From JAFGUB01 sp050305515 (GTDB lineage: Bacteria; Campylobacterota; Campylobacteria; Campylobacterales; Sulfurimonadaceae): 64,000 nucleotides of DNA. The first letter of the stretch is position 1, and each line of letters begins with the position of its first letter. Where the stretch lies: contig JBNLFL010000043.1 of NCBI GenBank assembly GCA_050305515.1, positions 26,735-90,734 of the forward strand, read 5' to 3'. The position numbers and the translations under genes were made by a program. Below, one piece after another: positions 21,465 to 31,219 of this stretch. The notes beneath the pieces are model-generated. The model was not told the DNA's origin and made no database searches. It saw only the letters and a list, made by a program, of their open reading frames with translations.

Positions 21465-24232
21465 CCAACCTTTTCGTACTCAACCTTGAGTTGATGCGCA
21501 ATTCCCAAAATACCGAGCGGATCGAGAACCATAATGATCTGTCCGTTCCCCAGCAACGCCGTTCCGCTGAAGAGAGGATGATGTTCCATGACGCCTTCAA
21601 GCGGTTTTTGAACCACATCAAGCTGGCCCAGCAGATCGTTGACAACGACGGCAAGCAGATTGCCTTTGATACTTAAAACGACGATTGGTAGCGACTTGTC
21701 CGCAAGCGGTTCTTCATCAAGCATACTTTTGATGAAAAGCAGCGGAATAACCTCTCCGCGAATATAAACGAACGGCTCATTATGAAGGTATTCGATCTGT
21801 TCTGCGTCGACCTTGACAATCTCGTTGACATTTTCCATCGGCAGGCCGTAGTGAATACCGCTCATCGTTACATGTAAGAGTGATGTCACCGCCAATGAAA
21901 CCGGGATGGAGAGCGTAATCGTCGTGCCCTGATTCGGACGTGTGGCAATGGAGATGGAACCGCCAAAACCTTCAATGGATTTTCTGACAACGTCCATACC
22001 GACACCGCGTCCGCTGTATTCGCTGATAGCATCTGCGGTAGAGAGTCCCGGAAGCATGACCAGTTCCGCTTTTTCTTTGTCACTCATGGCGTCAATCTGA
22101 TCCAGTGTCAGCAGCTCTTTTTCCAGCACTTTCTGCACAACGCGGTCTACATTGATGCCCGCACCGTCATCAATGATTTCAATGATGATTTTGTCAGACT
22201 GCGCATAGGCATTCAGACTGACGAGCCCCTCGTCACTTTTTCCTTTTTTCAGTCGTATGTCAGGTGTTTCAATACCATGATCGAGTGAATTTCGCATAAT
22301 ATGAATCATCGGATCTGCCAGCATCTCGATCATATTTTTATCGAGTTTTGTTTCACCTCCGTTCATAATCAGCTTCACTTTTTTGCCAAGATTCTTAGAG
22401 ATCTCTCGTACCAGTTTCGGATAACGGTCAAACACATACGAGATCGGCAGCATCCGCATCGACATGATCAGATCCTGAAGCTGCTCGGAAAGACGGTTAA
22501 TGAAGGTATATTTTTCCATAATCGCACGCTTGATCATCTCACCGTTCATCTGTAGAACACTGTCCGCCAGATACGGAAGCGAATTTTTGGCAACTAGAAG
22601 CTCTCCGACAATGTTCATCAGATGGTCAATGGACTCCTGCTCGATTTTCACGGTTTTTCCGATAACCGTTTTGGTACTGCCCTTTTTATCCTCTTTGACG
22701 GCGTTACGTCGTGGCGTGACGATCGTCATCGCCGTTTCATCAGCAAGTACCTCTTCTAGTGTCTCAACCGGCGATACTGCCGCAGGAACCGTTTCCATGA
22801 CCGGTGCACCAACGGCGGGAGCTGTTTCTTCAACAACGCTCACCGCTTCTGCAATAGCAGCATCCGGCAGTGTCATGTCCAGCTCCTGAGCCAGCCATGC
22901 CATGGCATCGTCTTTACTCTGCAACTGCAGCATTTCAGGATACCAGGGTTGTACACGTTCAAGTATCATTATGGCACGCATCAGGCCGTCTGGCTGATCA
23001 CCAACGGTTTCAAGTGCGCGGTACTGCTGCTGGAGAATATTTTTGAGACTCTCCTTCATCGCTTCATCAGCCTTGCGTGTTTTGAGCGTTTTTGGGGCTT
23101 CCGGAATTGCCGGAGCTGTTTCAGGTTCTTTTGCTTGCGGAAGGTTTTCTTCACTTAAAAGTGCATCGGTGCCATTGTACTGATACCGGTTTCCCGCATC
23201 GAGTGATGCGAAAAATCCACCCAGTTTTGGCAGATCCGCATCAGCAATGGCATCAAGTATCTCACTCAGACGTACAAGCTGATGGTACTGAATTGTCTCA
23301 TTGCCAATCAGTGGGAGTACCTTTTCAATAGCCGAGCGGATTGTTCCGCGATCAGGGCTTACATGTAATTCACGGAGTACATCCAGCTGATGGCCCTCTT
23401 CTCCTTCGCTAACCTCAAGGAGGGTTGTAACATCAAGCGGCTCGATCTGAAGCTCATCCATAAAGTTGAACAGTGCATCTTCAATTTCGCTGAAAAGCCC
23501 GAAAACAAAAGCGGTAATCTGCGTCTGTAGTGTCAATCCCTCCGAATCATCCATACCGCTCAGAATCGATTTGGCACTGTTTTCACTCATACATGTATGA
23601 ATGCCTATGACCTGATCTCCCAAAAGCGAGAGGGTGTAGACAGGATCATTGCCATAAACCATACAGGAATCATCGACATCAAAAGAGATCGCATAAAGCT
23701 GCTCTGTATCACACGCTTCCTGCGTGAATGCTTCCAGTTTGAATGGCAGAGGCCGCGGCTGATTTTTCATAAATGGCATCGGCATATTGATAACCGTGTC
23801 CAGTTCCGAAATCGGGGCAAAGGGAACACTCCATTGCGCTTTAATCTCATCCGTTTTTCCCATCTCGGCATTGAGCTTGGAAATAATGATATCAAGACGC
23901 CGTGAATCGGCATCTACAATCTCTTCACTCTCTTCAGCCGCTTCAATCAGATTGACGACCTCATCGAATGCGTCATAAAGTGCTTCCGTCATGGAGTCAC
24001 GATACTCCAGTTTCCCTCCGCGGAGCATGTCAAGAAGGTCTTCCGCGTGATGGGTAATCTCCTTGACTGACTCAAAACCGACAATACCTGATCCACCTTT
24101 TAGTGTGTGGGCGGCCCTGAAAACGGCATTGAGCAGTTCCGGGTCATCCGAACCGATATTTTCAAGATTTTGATCAATAAAGCCGAGGTTTTCACGCGCT
24201 TCTTGTAAAAACTGTTCCAGCAAAGGGTTCAT
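21461..24232 (-). CDS. cheA: Chemotaxis histidine kinase CheA
   Basis: A 923-residue kinase. P1: phospho-acceptor His42 in FRAAHTLKGGSG. A long middle region (about 130-480) without a clear P2 fold, then P3 dimerisation (IVGELLVAKNSL), the P4 ATPase with N-box RNSLDHGIE, G1 DDGAGIN and G2 GRGVGMDVV, and a C-terminal P5 CheW-like domain. No receiver domain is fused, unlike the CheAY of Campylobacter; separate CheY genes lie upstream. ATG 24232 has GGAG five bases upstream. Two TTACATGTAA copies lie in the gene. It phosphorylates the CheY-like proteins and CheB of this operon. Confidence 0.96.
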   Translation of the reverse strand: MNPLLEQFLQEARENLGFIDQNLENIGSDDPELLNAVFRAAHTLKGGSGIVGFESVKEITHHAEDLLDMLRGGKLEYRDSMTEALYDAFDEVVNLIEAAEESEEIVDADSRRLDIIISKLNAEMGKTDEIKAQWSVPFAPISELDTVINMPMPFMKNQPRPLPFKLEAFTQEACDTEQLYAISFDVDDSCMVYGNDPVYTLSLLGDQVIGIHTCMSENSAKSILSGMDDSEGLTLQTQITAFVFGLFSEIEDALFNFMDELQIEPLDVTTLLEVSEGEEGHQLDVLRELHVSPDRGTIRSAIEKVLPLIGNETIQYHQLVRLSEILDAIADADLPKLGGFFASLDAGNRYQYNGTDALLSEENLPQAKEPETAPAIPEAPKTLKTRKADEAMKESLKNILQQQYRALETVGDQPDGLMRAIMILERVQPWYPEMLQLQSKDDAMAWLAQELDMTLPDAAIAEAVSVVEETAPAVGAPVMETVPAAVSPVETLEEVLADETAMTIVTPRRNAVKEDKKGSTKTVIGKTVKIEQESIDHLMNIVGELLVAKNSLPYLADSVLQMNGEMIKRAIMEKYTFINRLSEQLQDLIMSMRMLPISYVFDRYPKLVREISKNLGKKVKLIMNGGETKLDKNMIEMLADPMIHIMRNSLDHGIETPDIRLKKGKSDEGLVSLNAYAQSDKIIIEIIDDGAGINVDRVVQKVLEKELLTLDQIDAMSDKEKAELVMLPGLSTADAISEYSGRGVGMDVVRKSIEGFGGSISIATRPNQGTTITLSIPVSLAVTSLLHVTMSGIHYGLPMENVNEIVKVDAEQIEYLHNEPFVYIRGEVIPLLFIKSMLDEEPLADKSLPIVVLSIKGNLLAVVVNDLLGQLDVVQKPLEGVMEHHPLFSGTALLGNGQIIMVLDPLGILGIAHQLKVEYEKVG
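21868..21877. repeat. TTACATGTAA palindrome, copy 3
   Basis: Perfect copy inside cheA, read as Leu-His-Val on the minus strand. Confidence 0.97.
23359..23368. repeat. TTACATGTAA palindrome, copy 4
   Basis: Perfect copy inside cheA, read as Leu-His-Val. A related but non-matching palindrome ATACATGTAT lies at 23589-23598. Confidence 0.97.
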
Positions 24233-24241
24233 AATATCTCC

Positions 24242-24607
24242 TTAGGAATGCACCAGTATGTCGATGTACGATTTAAGCTGATCCGGTTTGATCGGCTTGG
24301 TTTCAAAAAGGTTGGCGCCTACCTTATAGGCTTCGATCTTGTCGATATCCTGCGCTTGGGTGGTAATCATAATCACCGGAGTCAACGCATAAACAGGCTG
24401 TTTACGCAACTCTGTAATAAACGAATAGCCATCCATCACCGGCATGTTGACATCCACCAGGTAGAGATCAATTCCGCCATCGAGCGAACGCTCCAGCGCT
24501 TCCATACCGTTTTCCGCTTCTACCACTTCTATACCGGATTCTCTGAGAATCGCACCGTGATAGCTTCTTACTGTTTTTGAGTCATCTACGACCATTACCG
24601 TTGCCAT
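24242..24607 (-). CDS. CheY-like single-domain response regulator
   Basis: A 121-residue receiver domain: MVVDDS acidic pair, phospho-acceptor Asp52 in YLVDVNMPVMDG, Thr in IMITTQA, and Lys in FETKPI. No output domain, so it acts by protein binding (flagellar motor, or another target). It lies nine bases upstream of cheA and right after the CheZ-like gene, which suggests these two form the signal and its eraser. Confidence 0.92.
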   Translation of the reverse strand: MATVMVVDDSKTVRSYHGAILRESGIEVVEAENGMEALERSLDGGIDLYLVDVNMPVMDGYSFITELRKQPVYALTPVIMITTQAQDIDKIEAYKVGANLFETKPIKPDQLKSYIDILVHS

Positions 24608-24617
24608 TCATCCTCTC

Positions 24618-25022
24618 CTAAAAAAACTCTACGGCATCGTCATCATTCTCATGATTGACGTTGCCTGAAAACGCCTGGCGTTTCTCTTTAGCACGTTCGA
24701 GGGCACTTCCGAGTCTGCTTTGGAGTATTTCCATACTGCTGACTGCGATTTTTTCATCTTCCCGAAACGCGTGACTGAACTGCAAGATACTTTTCTGTAC
24801 GCTCTCAATCGCTTCGATAGTTGCCGTAAGCTGCTGCGCGATGATATCCTGATACTGTAGTGCTTCTGCAACCGAATCATCAATTTCTATCCCTTGAGCC
24901 TCGAGAAAATTCGAAAGGTTGAGTAACGACTTCCTGGAGAGTTCAATTGTATCTTCCTCGACGAGTTTGACATGTTCCAGAAGTGCTTCAACCGATTGCA
25001 ACAGCTTCATTGTATCATCCAT
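24618..25022 (-). CDS. CheZ-like CheY phosphatase
   Basis: A 134-residue helical protein. The motif EALQYQDIIAQQL in the central hairpin matches the CheZ active region (acidic residue and catalytic Gln), and the acidic tail DDDAVEFF resembles the CheY-binding C-terminal peptide of CheZ. It is shorter than proteobacterial CheZ, as in the remote Campylobacterota forms. I start it at ATG 25022, overlapping the response-regulator stop by one base (TGATG); the frame extends further upstream only inside that gene. It probably dephosphorylates one of the two CheY proteins encoded on either side. Confidence 0.72.
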   Translation of the reverse strand: MDDTMKLLQSVEALLEHVKLVEEDTIELSRKSLLNLSNFLEAQGIEIDDSVAEALQYQDIIAQQLTATIEAIESVQKSILQFSHAFREDEKIAVSSMEILQSRLGSALERAKEKRQAFSGNVNHENDDDAVEFF

Positions 25023-25399
25023 CACGAAGGAAGGCGAAGCACCCGGGTGATCGCCTGTTTGAGCTGTGACGGATTGAAAGGCTTCACAATCCACCCGGTA
25101 AGCCCGAGCGCTTTCCCCTGTTGCTTCATCTCCGCTTTTGTTTCCGTTGTCAGCATCAGCGTCGGGGTTCTTGCCGCACCGGGTATCTTGCGCAGCTCCT
25201 GTAAAAATTCAAATCCGTTCATGTTGGGCATGTTCAGGTCCGTAATGATCAGATCCGGTTTTGCCGTACCGCTTTGAATTTCGCTGAGTGCCACCCGGGC
25301 ATCAAGATATTGCTTCACCTCAATAGGCATGGAGTTGGTGACCATACGTGTTGAAGCGAGCGCCGTTTCGCTGTCGTCAATAAAAATTACCATTGGCAT
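25022..25399 (-). CDS. CheY-like single-domain response regulator (second)
   Basis: A 125-residue receiver: FIDDS acidic pair, phospho-acceptor Asp54 in IITDLNMPNMNG, Thr in MLTTET, Lys in IVKPFNP. It differs clearly from the other CheY of the operon, so the two probably have separate targets or one is a phosphate sink. AGGAG lies eight bases before ATG 25399. Confidence 0.9.
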   Translation of the reverse strand: MPMVIFIDDSETALASTRMVTNSMPIEVKQYLDARVALSEIQSGTAKPDLIITDLNMPNMNGFEFLQELRKIPGAARTPTLMLTTETKAEMKQQGKALGLTGWIVKPFNPSQLKQAITRVLRLPS

Positions 25400-25410
25400 T
25401 GTTGTCTCTC

Positions 25411-26238
25411 CTATTTTTGATAAACTAAAGTTGTTTCGATTTTTTTTGCATTGTAGATGGATACGATACGGCTCATATATTCGGCATGGCCGAGCAGTAC
25501 GTAACCTCCGGGGTTCAGCATGTCATAAAAAGTCATGGCAACCTCTTTTCTGCTTGCATCATCAAAATATATCAACATATTCCGGGAAAAAATGATGTCG
25601 AACTTTCCCAGTTTTCGCATTTCATTGCGGTCAAATACATTGGCCACATTAAAATCCACAACCCCGATAAGCTCATCTACCAGTTCAAATCCCGTTCCCT
25701 TTTTTCGGAACCACTGTGCAAGTACGTTTTTCGGAATGGCATGAACCGACCGACTGGTAAACTCTCCTTTTTTAGCCTTGTTGATGACTGTCGAGTCGAT
25801 ATCGATACCGACCACTTCGATATCACGCTCTTCAACAATCCGCCCCTCTTCGAGAATATGCAAAATAATCGAATAAGGTTCTTCTCCGGTTGAACACGGG
25901 GCGGAAAGAATGCGCAGCGGTACACCCTTCGGTCGGCTTCGATTGAGTTCCGGAAGCAAGTTGTTGGCTAAAACTTCAAACTGGTTTACTTCACGGTAAA
26001 AGTAGGTTTCATTGACCGTCATCCCATTCATCAGTTCCTGAAATTCACTGCCGTCCTTGTCTTCAAAACGGAGTTTGTAAAAATACTTTCTGAAGCTGTC
26101 CGCATTGATCTTATGACACCGGTCATTGACAAATTTTGCCAGTTTTTCATAATGTTTTTCTTCTTCAAGAAAAATTCCGCTTTTCCGGTAGATAAATTCG
26201 CTGAGTTTAACAAAGTTCTCTTTTGAAAGCAGATACAT
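25411..26238 (-). CDS. cheR: Chemoreceptor glutamate methyltransferase CheR
   Basis: A 275-residue SAM-dependent enzyme that methylates receptor glutamates. N-terminal all-helical domain, then MTVNETYFYRE, the SAM motif LSAPCSTGEEPYS, and FDIIFSRNMLIYFD near the end of the catalytic domain, all standard for CheR. No pentapeptide-binding or TPR extension is seen. It sits between a HEAT protein and a CheY, with CheB two genes upstream, giving the usual adaptation pair. Confidence 0.95.
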   Translation of the reverse strand: MYLLSKENFVKLSEFIYRKSGIFLEEEKHYEKLAKFVNDRCHKINADSFRKYFYKLRFEDKDGSEFQELMNGMTVNETYFYREVNQFEVLANNLLPELNRSRPKGVPLRILSAPCSTGEEPYSIILHILEEGRIVEERDIEVVGIDIDSTVINKAKKGEFTSRSVHAIPKNVLAQWFRKKGTGFELVDELIGVVDFNVANVFDRNEMRKLGKFDIIFSRNMLIYFDDASRKEVAMTFYDMLNPGGYVLLGHAEYMSRIVSIYNAKKIETTLVYQK

Positions 26239-26241
26239 GGC

Positions 26242-26865
26242 TTAGCCCCGAATCATTCGTATCGCATTGTCAACACCAAATTCTACGTAAGGATCGTGAT
26301 TGAAATGTACCTTGAGCGATTCAAGTAACGGGATATCTTCGGGTTCACCGATTTCGGCCATGTAGTCAACTGCCGTCATCGCAACATTCACGTCGGATTC
26401 CCCCTCAAGAAGCTCTACGAGCATATCACGCGATTCAGGGAAATTGACATCACCAAGAACGTTAATGGCAAAAATACGCAGATCCCTATCATCTCCGATA
26501 AGAAACTTGACAATGTAATACTTGATCGCTTCACCGTAATCCTGTAAAACAGCGATTGCCAGATTACGAATATAGGCATTATGGAGTTTGAGCAGTTCCA
26601 TCACCGCTTCGATCGGTGCCTCGTCCGGATCCATCAGTGAGAGCGCGGAAGCAGCTTCTGCATCAATCGCTTTACCGGTTGAAATATCTGAAAGTATCTC
26701 CACAAGGTAATCGCCGCCACCCTCGAATTTCACCATTTCATCGATAGCGTATTTACGATCTTCAAAATTTTCGTGCACTTTAAAATAGTCAATTGCTTCT
26801 TTAAGGGTGTTAAATTCCGGAAAGGCAGTAACTTCCTGTACTTTATGTTTTCTTACCAGTGCCAT
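26242..26865 (-). CDS. HEAT-repeat protein of the chemosensory operon
   Basis: A 207-residue, all-helical protein with about five HEAT-type repeats (for example LAIAVLQDYGEAI, LRIFAINVLGDVNFPES, MTAVDYMAEIGEPEDIP). There is no catalytic motif. It lies between cheB and cheR with short gaps of 3 and 14 bp, so it belongs to the same system, perhaps as a scaffold for adaptation enzymes. GAGGAG precedes ATG 26865. Confidence 0.8.
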   Translation of the reverse strand: MALVRKHKVQEVTAFPEFNTLKEAIDYFKVHENFEDRKYAIDEMVKFEGGGDYLVEILSDISTGKAIDAEAASALSLMDPDEAPIEAVMELLKLHNAYIRNLAIAVLQDYGEAIKYYIVKFLIGDDRDLRIFAINVLGDVNFPESRDMLVELLEGESDVNVAMTAVDYMAEIGEPEDIPLLESLKVHFNHDPYVEFGVDNAIRMIRG

Positions 26866-26879
26866 TACCGCTCCTCATC

Positions 26880-27944
26880 CTACTTTAAAGTCACTAATTT
26901 GCTGACGATCTGCTGAAAGTCAAGCTGTTCCATAACGCCGCCCCGGTCATACGCCTCCTTTGGCATACCATAGACTGTCGCAGTTGCTTCGCTTTCGCCA
27001 ATGGTATAGCCGCCCTCTTTTTTTATCGCGACCATACCATCCGCACCATCATCACCTATCCCCGTCAGAATCACGGCTACGATATTTCGTCCTCCGAATA
27101 CTTTCAGGGCACTGAAATACATCTCGTCAACACTTGGCTGGAAAAATCGGCCGTTGTCATTTTTCTCTTCCCGTATCACATACTTGCCGGATACTTTTTT
27201 TGCAAAATGCATGTGGACGCCGCCGCGGGCAACATAGATATTTCCGGGAAGAAGTTCCATATTGTGCGCGGATTCATGCACCGGTAACGCACTGACACGA
27301 TCCAGACGCTCCGCAAATGCCCTGGTAAACTTTTCCGGCATATGCTGTACCACGCATACAGGATACGTATACGTAACCGGAAGTGAAGCACATATCTGTT
27401 CAATCAGCCCCGGTCCACCGGTCGAAGAACCGATAAGCAGAATGTTCCTGATCTCTTTACTCTGTAGCGGAACCTCCGGTGCGGCACGTTCAAGGCTCCG
27501 CATCGGGTGTTCATGCAGTTGCGGATTGCGTCGCATTCGCTCAAGACGGCGTTTTGGGATGTGGCTGAGATGCTGTAGCTTTTCAAGAATATCTTCACGG
27601 TTTTCACGTTTACCGACATTCATCGTACCGGGTTTGGCAATGTAATCAAGCGCACCGAGTTCCAGCGCTTCAATCGTCGTAGAAGCATCTTCCGATGTGA
27701 GCGAGCTGACCATCAGGATGGGTGTCGGATTGATCTGCATAATTTTCTTAACCGCAGTCAAGCCATCCATAACGGGCATATTGACATCCATCGTGATCAC
27801 ATCGTAGTTATTATGACGCAGCAACTCAACCGCTTCAAGACCATTTTTTGCCACGTCAACATCATAATCAAGAATCCCGATCATCTCTTTAAGTTGCTTG
27901 CGTACCAGTGCCGAATCATCAACAATCAATACTCTCTTACTCAA
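26880..27944 (-). CDS. cheB: Receptor methylesterase/deamidase CheB
   Basis: A 354-residue two-domain protein. Receiver domain with phospho-acceptor Asp53 in ITMDVNMPVMDG; linker; methylesterase domain with Ser174 in IGSSTGGPG, His201 in VVQHMPEKFT, and Asp in TGIGDDGADGM. It removes methyl groups from receptor glutamates when phosphorylated by CheA. The start is TTG 27944, with AAGGA six bases upstream, and it overlaps the triple-CheW stop by 4 bp. Confidence 0.95.
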   Translation of the reverse strand: MSKRVLIVDDSALVRKQLKEMIGILDYDVDVAKNGLEAVELLRHNNYDVITMDVNMPVMDGLTAVKKIMQINPTPILMVSSLTSEDASTTIEALELGALDYIAKPGTMNVGKRENREDILEKLQHLSHIPKRRLERMRRNPQLHEHPMRSLERAAPEVPLQSKEIRNILLIGSSTGGPGLIEQICASLPVTYTYPVCVVQHMPEKFTRAFAERLDRVSALPVHESAHNMELLPGNIYVARGGVHMHFAKKVSGKYVIREEKNDNGRFFQPSVDEMYFSALKVFGGRNIVAVILTGIGDDGADGMVAIKKEGGYTIGESEATATVYGMPKEAYDRGGVMEQLDFQQIVSKLVTLK

Positions 27945-29314
27945 GCAGCTTCCTTACCATAGGAGAGTTGGTGAATGTCAAAAAGCAGTGCCATTCGGGT
28001 ACCGCTTGCGAGATACAGTACATGTGAAAAATAGTCGCTTTGCTCTTTTTCTTCCCTGATTTCCGAATGTGAAATCACCATGACATCACTCACGCTATCG
28101 ACGTAAAATCCGAGACGATGGCCCTGCATCTGACAGACAATGATCTTTTTGTCCGTCGCTGATTCCATCACTTTGCCAAGCCAGTCGTAAATGGAAACAA
28201 TCGTGACGACTTGTCCACGAATGTTGATGACACCCTTAACCAATGGCGGCGCATCCACAAATGGCGTAACCGGTACCGAATCAATAATTTCAACGACATC
28301 CGCAATGTCAATGGCATACTCTTCTTTGCCAAGTCTGAAAATCACAACTTCTATTGCGATATTTTTTTCATTCGAATCATTCTGGCGAAGCTGCATGGAC
28401 GCATCTTCAAGCTCTTTTTCCGGAAGCAGCTGGGCAATAACTTCTTCCCCGACGACAGAAATCAACTGTTTGGGATCGCGGATGACTCCGCTGATTTTCT
28501 GATCCTGAAAATTGGACGGAAGCAGATCGATCTTTTCGATATCAACTTCTCTGATATCAAGAATCTGATCCACCACCAAGCCCAAAAGACGGCTACCGTT
28601 TTCCACAACCAGAATTCTGTTTTTGTCACTGATGGCATCGTCAAATCCGAAAAAACGGCGCAAATCTGCAACAAACAGAAGCTGATCGCGCAGTGAGATC
28701 AGGCCCAGCATTTCACTGCGGCTGCCTGCAATCTCGGTAAAACTTTCAGGCATCGCTATGATCTCTCTCAACTGATCGATATTAACGGCATACTGTTCAT
28801 CACCCATCTGTACAAAGAGATAGCGTTCGGTATTTTCTGACTTTCGGGTCTCCTGTGTGCGATTCGCATGAGAGTCTTTAATTTCCATTGCATTGAGCTG
28901 TTTTAATACCACCTGACGCAGCAGTAACTCAATATCCAGAATCTGGATAATATCATCATGATGTTTGTAGAGTGCCATAACCGCGTCATCGACAACATCG
29001 ATATATTCAATATTGCGTTCATCGATCAGTACGGTATCGGAGATTTCCGATACCAAAAGTGCATTGCAACTCCCATCAAGTGTCAAAAGACGGCTGGATT
29101 CATCTCCGGAATCAACCTTATGCACTCCAAGAAGCATCTGCAGATCATACACGGTTACGATATTGCCGCTTACGGCACTGAGTCCCCGAATCATAGGTGA
29201 TGACAGGACAACCGGAGTCAGATCGGGAACACGCAAAATCTGATCAATTCGGGATGTATCGATACCGTAGCCGATACTTCCGTCTTTAATGATCAGTATC
29301 TCTTCGATACCCAT
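27941..29314 (-). CDS. Triple CheW-domain coupling protein
   Basis: A 457-residue protein of three tandem CheW domains: about 1-145 (GYGIDTSRIDQILRVPDL, divergent), 160-310 (QYAVNIDQLREIIAMP) and 325-457 (EYAIDIADVVEIIDSVPV, followed by GVINIRGQVVTI, the most canonical). Multi-CheW proteins can bridge several receptors and kinases. With the two CheW-CZB proteins the operon encodes five CheW folds besides CheA P5. It lies two bases after the receptor gene. Confidence 0.9.
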   Translation of the reverse strand: MGIEEILIIKDGSIGYGIDTSRIDQILRVPDLTPVVLSSPMIRGLSAVSGNIVTVYDLQMLLGVHKVDSGDESSRLLTLDGSCNALLVSEISDTVLIDERNIEYIDVVDDAVMALYKHHDDIIQILDIELLLRQVVLKQLNAMEIKDSHANRTQETRKSENTERYLFVQMGDEQYAVNIDQLREIIAMPESFTEIAGSRSEMLGLISLRDQLLFVADLRRFFGFDDAISDKNRILVVENGSRLLGLVVDQILDIREVDIEKIDLLPSNFQDQKISGVIRDPKQLISVVGEEVIAQLLPEKELEDASMQLRQNDSNEKNIAIEVVIFRLGKEEYAIDIADVVEIIDSVPVTPFVDAPPLVKGVINIRGQVVTIVSIYDWLGKVMESATDKKIIVCQMQGHRLGFYVDSVSDVMVISHSEIREEKEQSDYFSHVLYLASGTRMALLFDIHQLSYGKEAA

Positions 29315-29316
29315 TG

Positions 29317-31203
29317 TTACCCTTGCTGCAGCTCATCGGCCATAACAGCCAACTCTTCCACACCTTCACTGATATGCGAAATTGTTTCAATGATCAACTC
29401 ACTCGCCTTGCGCGATTCCATGGCATTACGGGCTGAAAGCTCAACAGCTTTTTGAATTTCGCTGACGCCGATAAGGACCTGATTGAGCCCTTCAAGGTTC
29501 TGATCATTAATTGTTTTGAGTCCGGTAAAGCGATCAAGCAGTTCAATCAGCATGTTCGTAATCTTTTCAACATCACCAACCAAACGGTTGATCTGATGGC
29601 GTTCAACATCCTGACCGCCCAGCAGTTTGAGCCAGTCGGTGCGCACCATGTCGATTTCACTGTTCATGGATTCGATCGTATCGTTGATCTTGTCGGTATT
29701 GGCTTCAGAATCCTTGGCAAGATTGCGAATATCGGAACTGACCACCGCAAAGCCTTTACCAAAATCGCCGGCACGTGCGGCTTCGATCGAACCGCTGATC
29801 GCCAGCATATTAAGCTGAATGATGGAGTTGGAAATATTTCCGACAGTCTTGTCGACATTTCGTGTCTCTTTAACAATCACTTCAAGTTCACTGCTAGCCG
29901 TATTGCCTTTGGTGATAGAGGATTCAAATGCCTGTCCGATGCTTTTAAGCTCGTTGCGCACTTCACTGAACGACACTTTCAGAAGGTCGAAGTTGCGTCT
30001 GCCGATCTCGATAAGCGCATTAATATCTTTGGAATCCTGAATGCCGCCTTCAACCAGTTCCTTGTTTGAAAGCACACTCTGATTTGTGGTATTGGAAGCT
30101 TTTTCAATTTGATTGAGGGCATCGTTAACCTCTTCGAGCGATCCCTGAATATCTTCCATCGCGCTGCCGATACCGTCTGCCGATGCTGCAATCTCTTCGG
30201 CTGACTTCATGGTGTCGGTGGAGTATTTAAGTTCCTCTGCAAGACTTGAAAGCTCTTTGATATCATCTTCGGTTTGCGCAAGCGCATTAGACTGTACTTC
30301 AATACCGCTTAATGTACGTTCCACCGAATGGGCAATCTCCTGAGACGCTTTGGCGATCTGGGCGCTACCGTCATTGATTTTGGCGATATTGATGCCCAGA
30401 TTTCTGGTAAAGCTGTTCATATTACGTGCCGCTTCCACCGTAAAGGTAGCGATCTTGGTCAGCTCTTCCATTTTCGATGTCAGCTTGGTTCCACGCCCGC
30501 CGGTATTTTCAATAATTTCAGTGGTGCTGACAATACTCTTGATGATATTGTCGATACTCCCCTGGATTTTGTTGACCAGATCGGAAATAAACTCGGCATT
30601 TTTTTCACTCTCTCCGGCAAGTGCACGGGTTTCATCAGCGACGACGGCGAACCCTTTTCCGTGCTCTTTGGCACGGCTGGCCTCAATGGCGGCATTCAGG
30701 GCCAAAAGATTGGTCTGGTCGGCAATCTTTGCAATGAATCCGACCGCTTCACCGATATTTTCGGATGACGCCTTAAGTTCTTCGGACTTTTTGGAAGACT
30801 GTTTCGCCACATCTACCGCATTGTTCATGCGCTCAACCGACTGATTGATCGTATTGACGGCACCCATGACATTATCACCGGTACTCAGCGTGGAGGAGAT
30901 AACCGTATCGATGCTGTTGCCCATACGGTTGATATTGCTGCTGATCCCCTTGACATTGTTCAGAGCCTGATCACTCGCGCCGCTGTTTTCTTCAGCAGCC
31001 GTGGCAATCTGCTCCATGGAGGACTTCAATTGTTCAATGGCACTGACACTCTCTTGCGCATTATCCAGAATCGTCGTTGCGACACCTGCAATGCTTTCGG
31101 ATATCTGCTGCTGTTTGGCCAGAGTTCTTTGACGTCGTTTATCACCTGTTTGACTCGCTATCGCTGCGGAAGCTGGTGTCCCGCCTCTTTTCACTAATGC
31201 CAT
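29317..31203 (-). CDS. Cytosolic chemoreceptor with two signalling hairpins
   Basis: A 628-residue methyl-accepting chemotaxis protein without any membrane segment, HAMP or sensor domain. It has two receptor tips in one chain: residues about 161-205 (NLLALNAAIEASRAKEHGKG, then FAVVADETRALA) and about 455-505 (LNMLAISGSIEAARAGDFGK, then GFAVVSSDIRNLAKDSE). Helical heptad sequence surrounds both, so it may form two coiled-coil antennae. The first tip is canonical and the second is divergent. The PAS protein encoded just upstream is a probable separate sensor, like CetB for CetA in Campylobacter energy taxis. GAGGAG precedes ATG 31203. Confidence 0.88.
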   Translation of the reverse strand: MALVKRGGTPASAAIASQTGDKRRQRTLAKQQQISESIAGVATTILDNAQESVSAIEQLKSSMEQIATAAEENSGASDQALNNVKGISSNINRMGNSIDTVISSTLSTGDNVMGAVNTINQSVERMNNAVDVAKQSSKKSEELKASSENIGEAVGFIAKIADQTNLLALNAAIEASRAKEHGKGFAVVADETRALAGESEKNAEFISDLVNKIQGSIDNIIKSIVSTTEIIENTGGRGTKLTSKMEELTKIATFTVEAARNMNSFTRNLGINIAKINDGSAQIAKASQEIAHSVERTLSGIEVQSNALAQTEDDIKELSSLAEELKYSTDTMKSAEEIAASADGIGSAMEDIQGSLEEVNDALNQIEKASNTTNQSVLSNKELVEGGIQDSKDINALIEIGRRNFDLLKVSFSEVRNELKSIGQAFESSITKGNTASSELEVIVKETRNVDKTVGNISNSIIQLNMLAISGSIEAARAGDFGKGFAVVSSDIRNLAKDSEANTDKINDTIESMNSEIDMVRTDWLKLLGGQDVERHQINRLVGDVEKITNMLIELLDRFTGLKTINDQNLEGLNQVLIGVSEIQKAVELSARNAMESRKASELIIETISHISEGVEELAVMADELQQG

Positions 31204-31219
31204 CTATCCTCTCCTCTTC